The notes beneath the pieces are model-generated. The model was not told the DNA's origin. It worked only from the letters and a program-made list of their open reading frames with translations, and did not search any database. Of a stretch of 64,000 nt of DNA, positions 44,251-55,604 are shown piece by piece. Where the stretch lies: contig CAUYUJ010015282.1 in the NCBI GenBank assembly GCA_963575745.1, positions 1,745,933 to 1,809,932 on the forward strand. The letters run 5' to 3'. Source of the stretch: Prorocentrum cordatum (lineage: Eukaryota; Sar; Dinophyceae; Prorocentrales; Prorocentraceae). Position 1 is the stretch's first letter. Every line of letters begins with the position of its first letter. The translations under genes were made by a program, and so were the position numbers.

Positions 44251-44449
44251 GCGCACGCGGTCGCCGCTCCCATAAGGAGGGGTTGCAGCATGGCTCCCCA
44301 GCTGCCGGAGAAGTGCCCAAACCCTGGGCGGGAGTGAGTCCGCATCTGCGGTGTGCGGACATATTCCCGCCTGGGCGTTCCGGGGCTTCTCTGGGGATCG
44401 GGGGTGGCCTCCGCCTGTGCTCCCTCCCCTCCTCCTCCTCCGCCCTCTG

Positions 44450-44640
44450 GGGTTCCCGGGGCTCTGGGTTCTGTCTCGGTGGCCTCGCCTCGTTTCCTGG
44501 CGTGGGCCCCCCTGGGGGCCTGTGGTTTTCGGGGTGTGCTCCTCTGGGGTTCCTGGTGCTTTCTGGTTTGTTGCGGTGGCCTCGCCTCGTCCCCTGGCTT
44601 GGGGCCCCCCTGGGGGCCGGTGGAGTTCGGGGTGGGCGAG
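44450..44640. repeat. Two tandem units of about 97 bp after LINE B
   Basis: GGTGGCCTCGCCTCGT recurs at 44478 and 44575, followed in each unit by a GGGCCCCCCTGGGGGCC palindrome-like core. The units lie in the presumed 3' untranslated region of LINE B. Confidence 0.8.
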
Positions 44641-45201
44641 GGGGCTCTTTCTCCCCCCCTGTCTCTCCCCGCAGGCCGGGCCGCGTCCCGATGCCGAGCC
44701 AGGGTGGTGGCGGGGGGCACCCACTCGGGGAGGCCCTTTTCCAGTCATCTCTCATCGCCTCGCAGCTGCGCCCTGCGGTGGCATCCGGGATGTGCTTGGA
44801 CGGGCGAGGCCCCAGCGGAGGTGAGCGGGAGCTCTCGCGCTGTCCATCCCCACTCTGCGGCACAGGTTCCGCCCGGCACGGGTGGCCACCAGGGCTGCCC
44901 TGGATGGATCCCCCTGTCCCCCTCGTCCTGGGTCGGGACCCCAGCTGTAGCGCCCTATTGTTCTGGGATGTCCCGCTCCCAGGTATTTGGGGGCTGGCAT
45001 TGCTGGGCCTTCCCGTGGTCGAGGTGGGGCGGGGAGGGTGCCCCAGGGGAGGTGCCCCTGGGAGTCTCTCGGACCAAGTGGCGCCGTGGCGTTGCGGTAC
45101 TAGACCCCCGCGACAGGTGGTGAGCTGTCCCTCAGCCATCCCTGAGTGGGAGGTGCCGCTAAAGAGGCAGTGCCCGCGGCCTCGCCAGATTGCTTACCCA
45201 A

Positions 45202-45252
45202 GCCACCACCACCACCACCACCACCACCACCACCACCACCACCACCACCACT
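45202..45252. repeat. (ACC)n microsatellite
   Basis: About 16 ACC triplets. Simple repeats of this kind often mark LINE 3' ends, so this may be the LINE B terminus about 1 kb after its stop codon. Confidence 0.95.
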
Positions 45253-46890
45253 AGCGTAGCTCCAGCGCGCGGCAGTGCCTGGCCTCGGAGGTCATTCTGC
45301 AGTTGCTCCTCACTCGTCGCTCCCGCGTCAGCTCTTGGAGTGGGCGCATGCTCGCCGACGCCAGTCTGGCGGCATAGCCGCCCATCGGGAGTGGTGAACG
45401 GGGCTCGGCGCTGCGCTGCCCAACGCGCGCATGCGCATTGCCTGCGCTACATCATGACACCACCCTCGCACGAACAGTTGCATGCGAGCGCGTCGACGCG
45501 CGCAGCAGTGCCCATCCCAGGGCACCGCCAGCGAGGTCACGCCCAGGGCCGCTCGACACGTGATATGAGCCACCAGGCTTGCCGTCATCAGCCCGACAAA
45601 ATCACGCAGGTCGACGCGGCCGTTGCGGGTGCACGCGACTCCGCCTCTTGGGCAAGGAGCAGCGCGGTCGCCAGGAGCAGCTCCCCCGCGCGGTCGCCAG
45701 GAGCACGGGCCCCGCCGCGCCCGCAACGGATTGATGGGAAGCGTTCGCGCCTCCACCTGGCGCAGCATTTTCCCCGTGTCTTCCTGAACGCGCCGTGCAG
45801 CATGATTGCGCGAGCGTCTTGACAGCCTTCGCCGCGTGCCGACGGGCTAGAGCATGTCTGAGTCCGATGTGCCCGCAGGGCACTTGACGACTTAGCTACG
45901 ACGAGCACCGCGAGCGTGACCCGACCACGCGCCCATTGCAAACATCCTTCGGCACGACCACCATCGAGCAGCCGTTCCCTGCGATCAGTGGTCGGCCAAC
46001 CAGGCACCTGCGAGACTGCGCTGCTGTTGGCCGCATCAAGAGAGCGCGCGCCGTGTTGGTGCCAGTCAGCAGTGATAAGCACTAGCAACTAGGGGCACGT
46101 TGCCGCGAGGTGCTGGACGAGCCGCATCGGTGCGCACACGAAACAATGCGCGCGGGTGCTTCCCAGCGGCGCAGTCGTGCAATGGACAGCTACGCCCGCC
46201 AGCAGCTGTTCACAAAAGAGTGCCGCAGGCTAGCGGCTACGCCACCACTGTGCCAGATGCAAAGCCACGGGGAATACCTGGTTGGCAGGCGCGACCAACG
46301 CCGCGGCGCGGGCGCACGCCGTGCACGATCTGTGCCGGGACCCAACGAGCAGTGCCCTGCCCCAGGCTGTTAGGCAACACCAGCCAGTCACATTAGGTAT
46401 GGAGCCTGTCCCTGGGCTCTCCCTGCTCGGGGTGTCGCTGCGATCCACGACCCTGGTCGTGGTCAGCGCAGCACATCTCGCGTACGAGCTGACCACAAAC
46501 GAGCCGACAGGGCTCCCCAGGGTTCACAGCATTCCGTTCGGGCTGAGGCTCCTGAGCCACGGGTGAGTTGTGCCGAGCGTCCACTGCTGAGGCCTCGCGG
46601 CGAATGCTCTGGCACAGCCGAAGTGCTGCGGAGGGACACTCTCCATTATCCAGTAGTCCTTGTTCGAATAAGAACCCGCGTGCGCGCCCGGTGCTGTTCA
46701 GGCTTACGGCGCGCACGCGGGAGAACACGAAGTTCAAGGAAAAAGATCGCCGCTATGCTCTTACCATTGCCGCCATGTCTTCTACCTTTTCACTCATGCC
46801 ACCCGCAACTCTATCTAGTTGCTGCACCTCCTCCCGCCCTGATCCTCCTCCCCAGTTTCGCCTGGGCGTCTGACCCGCATCCTCCTGCAG
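45253..46890. other. Intronic sequence before the DFG exon
   Basis: No gene recognised. A GCGGTCGCCAGGAGCA repeat pair occurs near 45665-45710. A pyrimidine tract ending CCTCCTGCAG (46881-46890) lies 34 bp before the DFG exon and is an alternative splice acceptor, but it would shift the phase relative to the HRD exon unless a matching donor is used. Confidence 0.4.
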
Positions 46891-46924
46891 CACGCCGGTC
46901 CGCCCCCCGCCCCCCGCACTCGAG

Positions 46925-46965
46925 GAGGCCCCCTGCGTGAAGATATCTGACTTCGGGCTGTCGAG
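46925..46965 (+). CDS. Protein kinase exon with DFG motif (partial gene)
   Basis: The + strand reads EAPCVKISDFGLSRAL. D-F-G (46949-46957) is the magnesium-binding start of the kinase activation segment, and VKISDFGLSRA is a classic subdomain VII sequence. The frame matches the HRD exon across the shared 9-bp repeat, giving the peptide LLLSGPVIGLE-EAPCVKISDFG at the junction, a normal spacing. The 3' border is uncertain: kinase similarity ends after SRAL, and TCGAGG at 46961-46966 resembles the other junctions. Open sequence to 47152 does not look like an activation loop (no APE). Downstream kinase exons were not found in the window. Confidence 0.65.
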
Positions 46966-47152
46966 GGCGTTGTCGCGGGGCCAGCAGGGCGAGGCCAGCG
47001 GCGCGGCGCAGGGAGAACGGCTTGCTGACGCGTGGCCGGCTCCAGAAGAGGGCGTCGTCGAGCAACGGGGGGGTGGCCTCCCCAGCCTCCCACGAAAGGT
47101 CCATGCAGAACGGCGGAAGCAGATCGAGGACGTTCGGTGGAGGCTAGCGTAG

Positions 47153-49985
47153 AGATAGGTGCCAGAAATAGAGTCACCGCAGGTTGATTTCGAAGCCTCT
47201 GGGCATCGAGTGCAGTTATACAGGTCAGCGCAGCCAGTAGGAGTGTTGCTTGTGGGGTTTGGAGGGGGGGCCTCTGTCGAAAGCGTAACAGGTCGAGGCC
47301 TTGGACAGGACGGCTCAACAAACCGTCCGCAACCTTACGATTACCCAGATCATTTTGTCAAAATTCACCAGCTAGGGCTTCGACACCTTGCATTCGACAG
47401 CCAAGACGCTCAAATAAAGACGGTTTTGGGTTCGGAAATAGTTCGTTGTTCCTTAGGTGTTTGTCCAGTTTCTCTAGCCATCCTCGTGCACCCAGGCGTT
47501 TTTGGCGCCAATGCGAGGCATTGTTCCTCGTTCAATGATCCGAGCATATCACATTGCATGGTGTTGTTATTGTGTTGGACAGTATCGTTGGTCGGCATGT
47601 GCCGCTCGCAATTGCATGCGTTGCGCTCCCCGATGCTCGCGGCACGGCGTGAGAACATAATGTATTGTAGTTTGCAGTATGTCCCGTGAAAAGGACCAGC
47701 CTGGGTTATCCCCTATCGCGTTCAACAGCGCTAGTGATATCCGAATGAACACAAAACCTCACGCTTCAGAAACCGAATGTAAAAAAAAGCGAACTACCAT
47801 GGGCTCCAGACTCGCTCAAGACAGTCACGAGTCTGGATGTGCCCTGTGCGTTTTGTTGAAATGTTTTTTTAATGGAATGTTTGTAGGTCTGGACCTGGAC
47901 CACGGCTTGAGAAACGCATTGTGTGAAGTCTATATGCTGTGCCAAAATTGTCATTAGCTTTAAGCAGGGGTGCAACTCATATGTAGGCTTACATAGCGCA
48001 TAGCTTCACCAGGGAGTTTCATATCGTGCCTAGACTACGCTCGCAGCCTGGCGCCTGCGGGAAGTTCTGCTCCGCGACGCCTGCTCGCCATTGGACGACT
48101 TGTCTGGAGTTGCTGGTGCCAGCGTCATCAAAGATATCCCAAGGCATACACATGCATTCCAAACATTGGGAGACCATCAAGGGGCAGATCCGCCACACAC
48201 CAAAATATGGGCATTCAACGTTCACGGCGCAAGCCACACCAGGAGCCCATGCAATGCGCGTCCGTTTCTATCATACATTGGCAATTTCAGGGGAACAGGA
48301 CGAGGAGAAGAAGAGAAGAGGAGGAATATTATCTTGAATATCGACATACCTTTAAAACAAGACGAAGGATTTCGTATGAGTCGGAGGTCATTGCAGAGCG
48401 CAATTCGCAAGGATGGACGCAGCACGCGTAGCCACGCACGCGACTGGACCTCCCATGAGCTCACGAAAGATGCGGCAGCTCTCAGGCGCGGCGAACTCTG
48501 GCTTTGAGGTACGCAGCCTTGCACTATTACGCTGGAGCTCCCAGGCTCTCCCTAGCTATGCGGCTGACATCGCCCGTCGCACAGCTTGGCGTTGACGCGG
48601 CCGAAGTGCGCGCCGACTCAATAACGACTGCGCTCACGTCCCAACTTGGCAGGTGAATGGGAGGAGGAGCAGGAGATGGAGGCGGAGAGAGGCGGAGGGG
48701 GAGGAGGAGCGCCGGCGCGGTCACGACCGTGGGGTCAAGGGAAGCCTCTTCCTCCTCCTGGTCCGTTTTTGTTTCTCCTCCTCCTCATTATTTCACCCAT
48801 CATCCTCCTCTTCTTTCCTTATCCTCCTCGTTACCCTCACCCTTGTGGAGTGGGGCAATGCGATGACGGCGCGGACATATTGTTGAGGTACCCCCCGTCG
48901 GCGGCAAACCCGAGTCGCACGCGTGTCGCATCCGCTTCTCTCCAGTTCTTTTTGAGTCCGTGGGCATCGATGCGCCCACTGTCATACAGTGCTACACACA
49001 GGGCCAGATTCTTTGAAATCGCTGGGGGGGGAGGGGGTCCAAGCGTAGGAGTCCAAGTGGCTACCGCCATTGCGGCCTGCAGGTCCAGCTGATCTGAAAC
49101 CCACAGGAGCCCAAGCAAAGGAGCCCAAGAAGCCACCAGAGGACAATGTGGCACACAGGGTCGAATTCGCAGGAATCAATAGAAGGCCACAAATAGGAGT
49201 CCACGCGGCAATTGGAAGAGCGGGCCGCACACAGCACTAGCTTTCTAGAGCTGCAGGAATTACCCCACAGTGCAAGCAATGATTGAATAACTTCAGAATA
49301 CCAGACATGCTGCCGCTGAAGATGTCCCCAATATCCTGGAGATGCTTCCTCATTTGTTATGCGCGCACCCTAGGTATTACGCGCACGCGTTGCAAACCGT
49401 TTATGGGACCTTGTGGAATGATTACCATGAAGTAGGTTCGAAGCATTGGGGGAGTCTTTCCGTCCGATGCCAGTGGTCACACTTGGCATTTCTTGAACAC
49501 CACGCTTGACGTGCGTGGTGTTGCCCAGACGGCCCAGCCTCAATTACACATTTGTTCCGTGCTCAGGGCCGCTTGTCTAACGACGCTACGAATTTCTTCA
49601 TGTCAATCCTCCTGGTCATTTGGGTTCAAACACGCAGCGGGGTCGCGGCGCACAGGTATGGTACGATTCCCTTTGGTGTCGATGCGGTTGCAGCCGCAGC
49701 TCCCAGCCTGGCTATAATGTATTTTTGCTCGTGCGGTGCACGCCCAGCAGAGAGTGTCGAAGAGCTGGGTGGGTTCAGAGAGCGGGCAAGATCCGAAGAT
49801 TCCATGAGCACCAGGGCGGACGTCCAGCTGCCAACCATCGTTGTGAGCTACGCACTTCAGCAGCAGGAGTTCAAGGATGGCTAACTGAACGAATCCAGGG
49901 ACCATATCGACCATTGTTCAGCCGATAAGGCGATCGTGACCCATCTCAATATCCTTCTCCTGCGATGGGCGCGCCTGCACCCCAT
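47153..49985. other. Less GC-rich sequence, no supported gene
   Basis: 47.16-48.4 kb is visibly more AT-rich than its surroundings and has short frames on both strands without motifs. 48.66-48.83 kb has GGA/TCC-rich tracts. 49.05-49.26 kb has a loose repetition of AGGAGCCCAAG-like words. If the kinase gene continues to the right this is intron. Confidence 0.4.
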
Positions 49986-50025
49986 CTCGCCGCACATCTT
50001 CGCACACAAACACACACATGGATAC

Positions 50026-50750
50026 AGAGAGACATACATACATATCTACCTACCTACCTACCTACCTACGTACCTACATACATACATGCACACGAACATA
50101 CATACATCATACGTACGTGCATACATACATATACATACCTCCCTGTCTGTCTACCTTCCCAACAGCCCGCCGACCTACCTATCTACCTACATACATCCAA
50201 CTCACATACACACAAACATACATACATGCGTACATACATCCACATGCAGACAGGCAGACAGTCACACAGGCAGACAAGCGGACAGGCATACAGACATACA
50301 TGCATACACATGTATGCATATGCGCACGTACATACATACATATATACATACATACATACATACATACATACATACATACATACATACATACATACATACA
50401 TACATACATACACACACATACATACATACATACATACATATATACAAACACACATACATGCATGCATGCATGCATGCATGCATGCATACATACACACATA
50501 CATACATACATACATACATACACACATACACGTACACACATACATACATGCACACCCGTACACATACATGCATACACACATACAAAAACACATATCGACA
50601 TTCATACATACATGCGCACATGTATGGCTACACCCATACATCCATCAACATATACATACCGACATGCAGACGTATAGACATACATACATTCATATACATG
50701 TGCCTACGCACTACCTATATACAAAACACATACACTTATTTAAATGCACC
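50026..50750. repeat. (TACA)n tetranucleotide array, about 725 bp
   Basis: TACA/CATA units with interspersed TACC, CACA and TGCA (ATGC block at 50457-50486). All frames on both strands are open, giving His/Thr/Tyr or Cys/Val/Met pseudo-proteins. Confidence 0.95.
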
Positions 50751-50764
50751 TACATTTCAGGGGT

Positions 50765-51340
50765 CCCAGGTCCCAGGTCCCAGGTCAGGTCCCCGTAACA
50801 CAGGCACAAGATCTGATATACGGTTTTAGTGCTGCTTCCCCGTGCGTCCACGATGACCCGAGACGGCCCCAGGCAGCTGCAAAAGGCAGAAGAGTTCCTC
50901 AAGATACGCCCAGGACGGCCAAGAACGCATACGATGGCCCCAAGACAGCCCAAGCGTGCCCACGGTGAAGTCTTCAAATGCAGGTCCCAAGATGGATTTC
51001 AAGTCGCCCTTGGGCTTCCCAAGGACGGCCCCGCGGGTTCTAACACTTGGCTTTAAAAAACAGCATCGTGTGTTTTGAATGTGTGTGGCTCTCTCGCCGT
51101 TTTGGTTCCGATTGGGTAGGGGGTCCTACAGTTGTCCCGATGCTCGCCCATCAAAGCTCCAGGAGAGGCCCAACACAGGCCCAAGGCGCTCCAAGAGGAC
51201 GCCAAGACAGCCCCAAGATGGCCCAAGAGGCCTCCAAGAGGCTTCCAAGGATCCCCCAAGAGGCTCCCAACAGGCCCCCAATAGACGCCCAAGTGGCCCT
51301 CAAGAGTCGCCCGAACGGCCCCCGAGAGACTACAAGATTA
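50765..51340. repeat. Degenerate CCCAAGANGGC-type minisatellite
   Basis: Starts with GGTCCCA triplets at 50760-50790. From 50868 there are imperfect 10-12 bp units such as CCAAGACAGCC, CCAAGATGGCC and CCAAGAGGCTC, densest at 51180-51330. A related, weaker run occurs at 53510-53690. Confidence 0.7.
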
Positions 51341-51621
51341 TTATTGCGCGCCTCCACTTGAAGACACTTCCACTCTGGAAGGCAGGCAATCATCTTCATC
51401 CTCACTCTTCCTCATCCTCCTTCGTGTTTGCAGAGAACTAGATACGGAGTGAATCGCCTTTTGAAGGCCACTCAGACTCAGGGGCCAACTTTGTAGAGCG
51501 ATGCGTTGAACACCATCCTCGCCCCCCTCCCTGCCAGTCTGGTCCCTCATCCTCCTGCCCTCCCCTCTCGATGTTCCTGGAGAGGCCCTGGGAATCATGT
51601 GGCGTCGCTTCTCCCCCACTC

Positions 51622-51752
51622 GCTCCTCCTCCTCCTCCTCCTCCTCCTCCTCCTCCTCCTCCTCCTCCTCCTCCTCCTCTTCCTCTCCCTGCTCTTCCTC
51701 CTCGTCCTCCTCCTCCTTCTCCTCCTCCTCCTCATCATCATCATCTCTATCA
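51622..51752. repeat. (TCC)n microsatellite
   Basis: TCC triplets with CTC/TTC variants, ending in a short CAT run. It lies directly upstream of LINE C. Confidence 0.95.
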
Positions 51753-51764
51753 TCTTATTGGTGT

Positions 51765-52911
51765 GGGACTGGCTCTCTCCGCCCTCTCCTTCCGCATCAT
51801 GTGTGCCCTACTGCTCCAATTCCGTTTACAACTTTACCCTCTTGATGGTTCACGAATCAAGGCATTCAAGGAAGGGGTCATGTTGTTGACAGTAGGCCCC
51901 AGGAACGCCATTTCCTACGACCGTGCCGTCCAGATGCAGGGGGTCGGGCTTCACATTGAGTTCCTAGATGTTCACGCGGCAGCGCGTGCTGCCCGCACTC
52001 GCTTTGCTGTACGATGTGCTGCCGTTCCCTCGGTCCTCCCCGCCCTCGACTCCGACCGTCTCGACATCGAACACACTCCTTTCCGACGGCATCGGGGTTG
52101 GCATGAGCATTCCTTCGTCACGCACCTCCCGTAGGCCACTCAGTTGTATCATTCACTCTTGTCGCCGCTGGAAGCCGCAGGGAGAACGTTGCAGCCGAAG
52201 CTCTATCGGATCGCTCGCTCTCGGGCGCCATAGGAACAAGCCAGGTCCATCCTCCTCCGCAGGATTAGGAAGCTTATCCCTGAGGCGGGGCCGCGGCACA
52301 TCGACCAGTCCTGTACGAACCTGCAGTATGTCGCCAAGTCCACCTCTATGTACCTCGCTGTCGCTCCCCTTCGGCTGCTCACGAACTCTGTCAATACCTC
52401 GTCCCGCTTTCACAGCTCTCCTCGGGGATGCGCGTTTAGATATACGGATTCTACTGGTGTTGCTTTGGATTCGATTTCCCATTACTGCTGTTGTCCTCGA
52501 TTTGAACAGATGGTTCAGGGATGGTTACGGAATCGCATGTTGAGTTCGAGTGAGCCCGTCGGGCAGCCTTACTGGTTCTCCCTCCTCCTTCTCCTATTCC
52601 CTGCACCGCATGAAATCACCATTCTTCGAACTGCATGCTGCGATGCCTTTTTGTCTTTACTGAATGCCCGTCGGCTGGGTTTGAGGGGGTCCCCAGCCCA
52701 GGAACTTGAAGCGCGGCTACGCACCACGGCGAGGAGGCATCGGCCTCTCGCCGAAGCGTGGTCCGCAAGCCCGTCCTACGTCGTTCGCCGTCTCACGATG
52801 CGTCCGCCAGCTGTGGAGCACTTCGTCGTTGATTCGCCGCCCGACCAGGCCCCCAGGACCCCAAGGACCCCTCGAGGGCGCTGGGTTCCCAACGAGTACC
52901 CTTCCTGCTAG
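51765..52911 (+). pseudogene. LINE C 3' half with C-terminal zinc-binding motif, two in-frame stops
   Basis: One + strand frame runs from about 51765 to 52911 with only two stops, TAG at 52132-52134 and TAG at 52231-52233. It reads LTVGPRNAISYDRAVQMQG and AAARAARTRFAV, then RRIRKLIPEAGPRHIDQS, PLRLLTNSVNTSSRFH and GCAFRYTDS...LDSISHYCCCPRFEQ. The C-x(n)-D-S-x2-H-x3-C-C-P pattern (Cys 52429, His 52480, Cys 52492) is the zinc-binding motif that ends LINE proteins after the RT thumb, and the LTNSxxTSxRFH stretch before it is typical of dinoflagellate copies as I recall them. RT motifs A-C are absent, so this is a 5'-truncated insertion. It lies to the right of the DFG exon. Confidence 0.6.
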
Positions 52912-52938
52912 GGAAACGAAAGCCTAGGAGAACAAAAA

Positions 52939-52939
52939 T

Positions 52940-53013
<74 letters not shown>

Positions 53014-53020
53014 GCATCAG

Positions 53021-53097
<77 letters not shown>

Positions 53098-53115
53098 ACA
53101 TCAACATCAACGTCA
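52939..53115. repeat. (ATC)n/(CAT)n microsatellite, about 175 bp
   Basis: Nearly perfect CAT triplets with a few CAG and AAC interruptions. It sits at the 3' end of the LINE C remnant. Confidence 0.97.
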
Positions 53116-53866
53116 TCATCCCTCATCCCTTCCCCCCCTCCAGTTGGTTTCGGCCCAGCCGCCGGGCGCTTTCCTCGACACATGGCCGCCATTGGCGCTG
53201 GGTGGCGCCCGGAACACCAGCTATGTGAGCTGATGTGCTACCCCGCCCTTTGCTCCCCCCGTTCGTTTGTTCCGATCCTCGGATTCGACTCCATGGATCC
53301 TTGGCGGCTTCGCGCAGAGTGCCACGCGCGGAACGTATCCATGGGACCGTGTATCCATGAGGTCGCGATGTGGTAGCCAGACCGCGAGGGCACGGATATG
53401 TGCACGGTCGTCGTTCGCGACTGTCGCGGAGGGGGCGGAGGAGGGATGTAGTGACGGGGGCCCCCAGCAAGCTGCGTCGATTCTCCATGGGGGCTCCAGG
53501 GCAGTCCCAGAGTGCCCCCAGACGGACCATGAGAGTCCCAAGAGGCCCCCATGACGATCTACGGACATCCCGAATCGCTACCCGAGGCGTTCAACACGCA
53601 CCATATGGTCTCCTGACGGCCTAACAGGCCTCCGAGACGCCCCGATATGACTCCAAGAGCACTCCCACGAGAGCCCCAGGAACAACAAAACAAACCATAG
53701 TTGTCAATTCATTTATCGGAGGCTGGGGGGTGAGATCGAAGTGGGACGGAGAATCCCCTTCCGGGAAATCGGTTTCGGTTTCGGGTTTGTGACGTGCGGG
53801 CGAGGCGAAGCTGCATGGGCTGGGCGGGCGGGAGGATTCGCTCCGCTGTGGTCACGACATGGCTCT
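53116..53866. other. Unassigned sequence
   Basis: No gene recognised. A weak CCAAGAGGCCCC-type repetition lies at 53510-53690. Confidence 0.4.
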
Positions 53867-54482
53867 GGGGGTGTCCCGCCGTGGTGTCCCGTCGGTGCCC
53901 CGTCGGTGTCCGCGAGCGGTGGCTGGGGGTGTCCCGCCGTCGTGTCCCGTCAGTGTCCAGTCGGTGTCCCGTCGGCGTCCCGTCGGTGTTCCGTCGGAGT
54001 CCCGTCAGTGTCCCGTCGGTGCCTCGTCGGAGTCCCGTCGGAGTCCCGTCGGTGTCCCGTCGGTGCCCCGTCGGTGTCCCGTCGGTGCCCCGTCGGTGCC
54101 CCGTCGGAGTCCCCTTGGTGTCCCGTCGGAGCCCCGTCGGTGTCCCGTCGGAGTCCCATCAGTGCCCCGTCTGTGTCCCATCGCTGTCCCGTCGCTGTCC
54201 CGTCGGTGTCCCGTCGGCGTCCCATCGGTGTCCCGTCGGTGTCCCGTCAGTGTCCTGTGGTGTCCTGTCGGTGTCTCGTGGGTGTCTCGTGGGTGTCCCG
54301 TGGGTGTCCCGATCGGTGTCCCGATTGGTGTCCTGATGGTGCCCCGGGGGGGTTTCGATGGTGTCTCGATGGTATCCCAGTGAAGTTCCGATGGGTCCCC
54401 GATTGATTGGTTTCCGGATGGTGTCCTGGTGGTGTCATGGTGTTGTGCCAGTTGGCGTTTCGATTGGTGTCCCGATGGTGCC
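53867..54482. repeat. 11-bp minisatellite, unit like GTCCCGTCGGT
   Basis: About 50 imperfect copies of an undecamer (variants GTCCCGTCGGA, GCCCCGTCGGT, GTTCCGTCGGA). Because 11 is not a multiple of 3, all three + strand frames encode the same Arg/Cys/Pro/Val/Gly/Ser cycle and all stay open. Confidence 0.95.
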
Positions 54483-54562
54483 CCAGTGGTTTGGGTCTTC
54501 GGTTCGAAGAGACAGTGCCGCGCGTTCCTTCTCCTTCCTTGCTCCTCATCCTCCCTCCTCCC

Positions 54563-54564
54563 AG

Positions 54565-54639
<75 letters not shown>

Positions 54640-54842
54640 GCTCATCAGCATCATCATAATGATCACCATCCTCATCGTCGTCGTCACCACACCATCATCG
54701 ACATCACGATCATCATCAACATCATCACCAGCAGCATCATCATCATCATCAGCATCATCGTTATGGTTATCATCATCATCATCATCATAGTAATAACCAT
54801 AATCGACGTCACCATCATCACCACCATCACCATCATCATCAG

Positions 54843-54877
<35 letters not shown>

Positions 54878-54975
54878 GCCGCATCATCATCATCAGCATC
54901 ATCATGGCCATCGGCGTCATCATCACCATCATCTTCACCATCATCGGCGTCATCATCACCATCATCGTCGTCAGC
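54563..54975. repeat. Imperfect (CAT)n array, about 410 bp
   Basis: CAT/ATC triplets with AGC, CGT and ACC variants. Confidence 0.95.
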
Positions 54976-55320
54976 TTCGGCACACCCCTCACACGCTTCG
55001 CGGCCCCATAGAGAGTTCCACCGAAGGCCTCAGTGGCTGCGCCCGCATGCCTCCCCCACACACCCATTTCGACACACCCCTCACATGCTTCGTGGCCCCA
55101 TAGGGAGCCCCACCGAAGGCCCCAGTGGCTGCGCCCGCATGCCTCCTCCACCACCAGATTTCGGCACAACCCTCACACGTTTCGTGGCCCCGAGCTCCAC
55201 CGAAGGCCGCGGCCCCAGTAGCTGCGCCCGTTGGCCAGGAGCTCCACCGAAGGCCCCAGCAGCTGCGCCCGTTTCGTGGCCGGGAGCTCCATCGAAGGCC
55301 CCAGTGGCTGGCCATTGGAG
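54976..55320. repeat. Tandem units of about 92 bp
   Basis: Units start CACACCCCTCACACGCTTCG at about 54981, 55073 and 55165. Shorter derivatives (GGAGCTCCACCGAAGGCCCC) follow at about 55240 and 55285. They abut the second DIRS-like copy. Confidence 0.85.
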
Positions 55321-55604
55321 TGCCACCAGCAGCGGCGGCACCGTGCACCCGCTGGAGGAGCGCTGGCGCCGGCGTCCGCTGGCGCCGGCGGCCGCTGGCG
55401 CCGCCGCGCTGGCCGCAGCGGCGACCGCGGCGCTCCCATGCGCGGCGGCAGCCCCCGCGGCTGCCGCGCCGGCCACGGGCGCGCCGCCCGCCGGAGCGGC
55501 CGCTGGCGCGCCCGGCGGCGACCTCAGGATTTGGCCGTGCAGTTGGACATCCGCGGGGAGCGGCGCCGCCCCTTCGCGGAGGCTGCGCGGCTGCTGGTGG
55601 AGGT

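Larger units (their letters stand above)
17908..46927 (+). other. Inferred 29-kb kinase intron bounded by a 9-bp direct repeat
   Basis: CTCGAGGAG occurs in frame at 17908-17916, just after the HRD loop, and in frame at 46919-46927, just before VKISDFGLSRAL. Removing one repeat plus the 29,011 bp between identical positions restores a standard HRD-to-DFG distance in a single frame. The splice point cannot be fixed inside the repeat; some choices would use GA rather than GT at the donor, which is known for dinoflagellate introns. The interval contains one DIRS-like element, LINE B, a LINE tail and several arrays. Independent kinase fragments are the alternative. Confidence 0.6.

Noticed and set aside
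46889-46924. CCTCCTGCAG as the true acceptor of the DFG exon
   Set aside because: It is a good-looking acceptor but would need a different donor phase than the GT at 17894 offers, and it adds a Pro-rich insert between HRD and DFG; the repeat-based junction fits better. Not excluded.
46966-47152. Reading on from the DFG motif as the kinase activation loop
   Set aside because: No threonine/tyrosine-bearing loop or APE motif appears; similarity stops after SRAL, so an exon end is more likely.
50018-50829. His/Thr/Tyr-rich and Cys/Val-rich frames
   Set aside because: Pure products of the TACA array.
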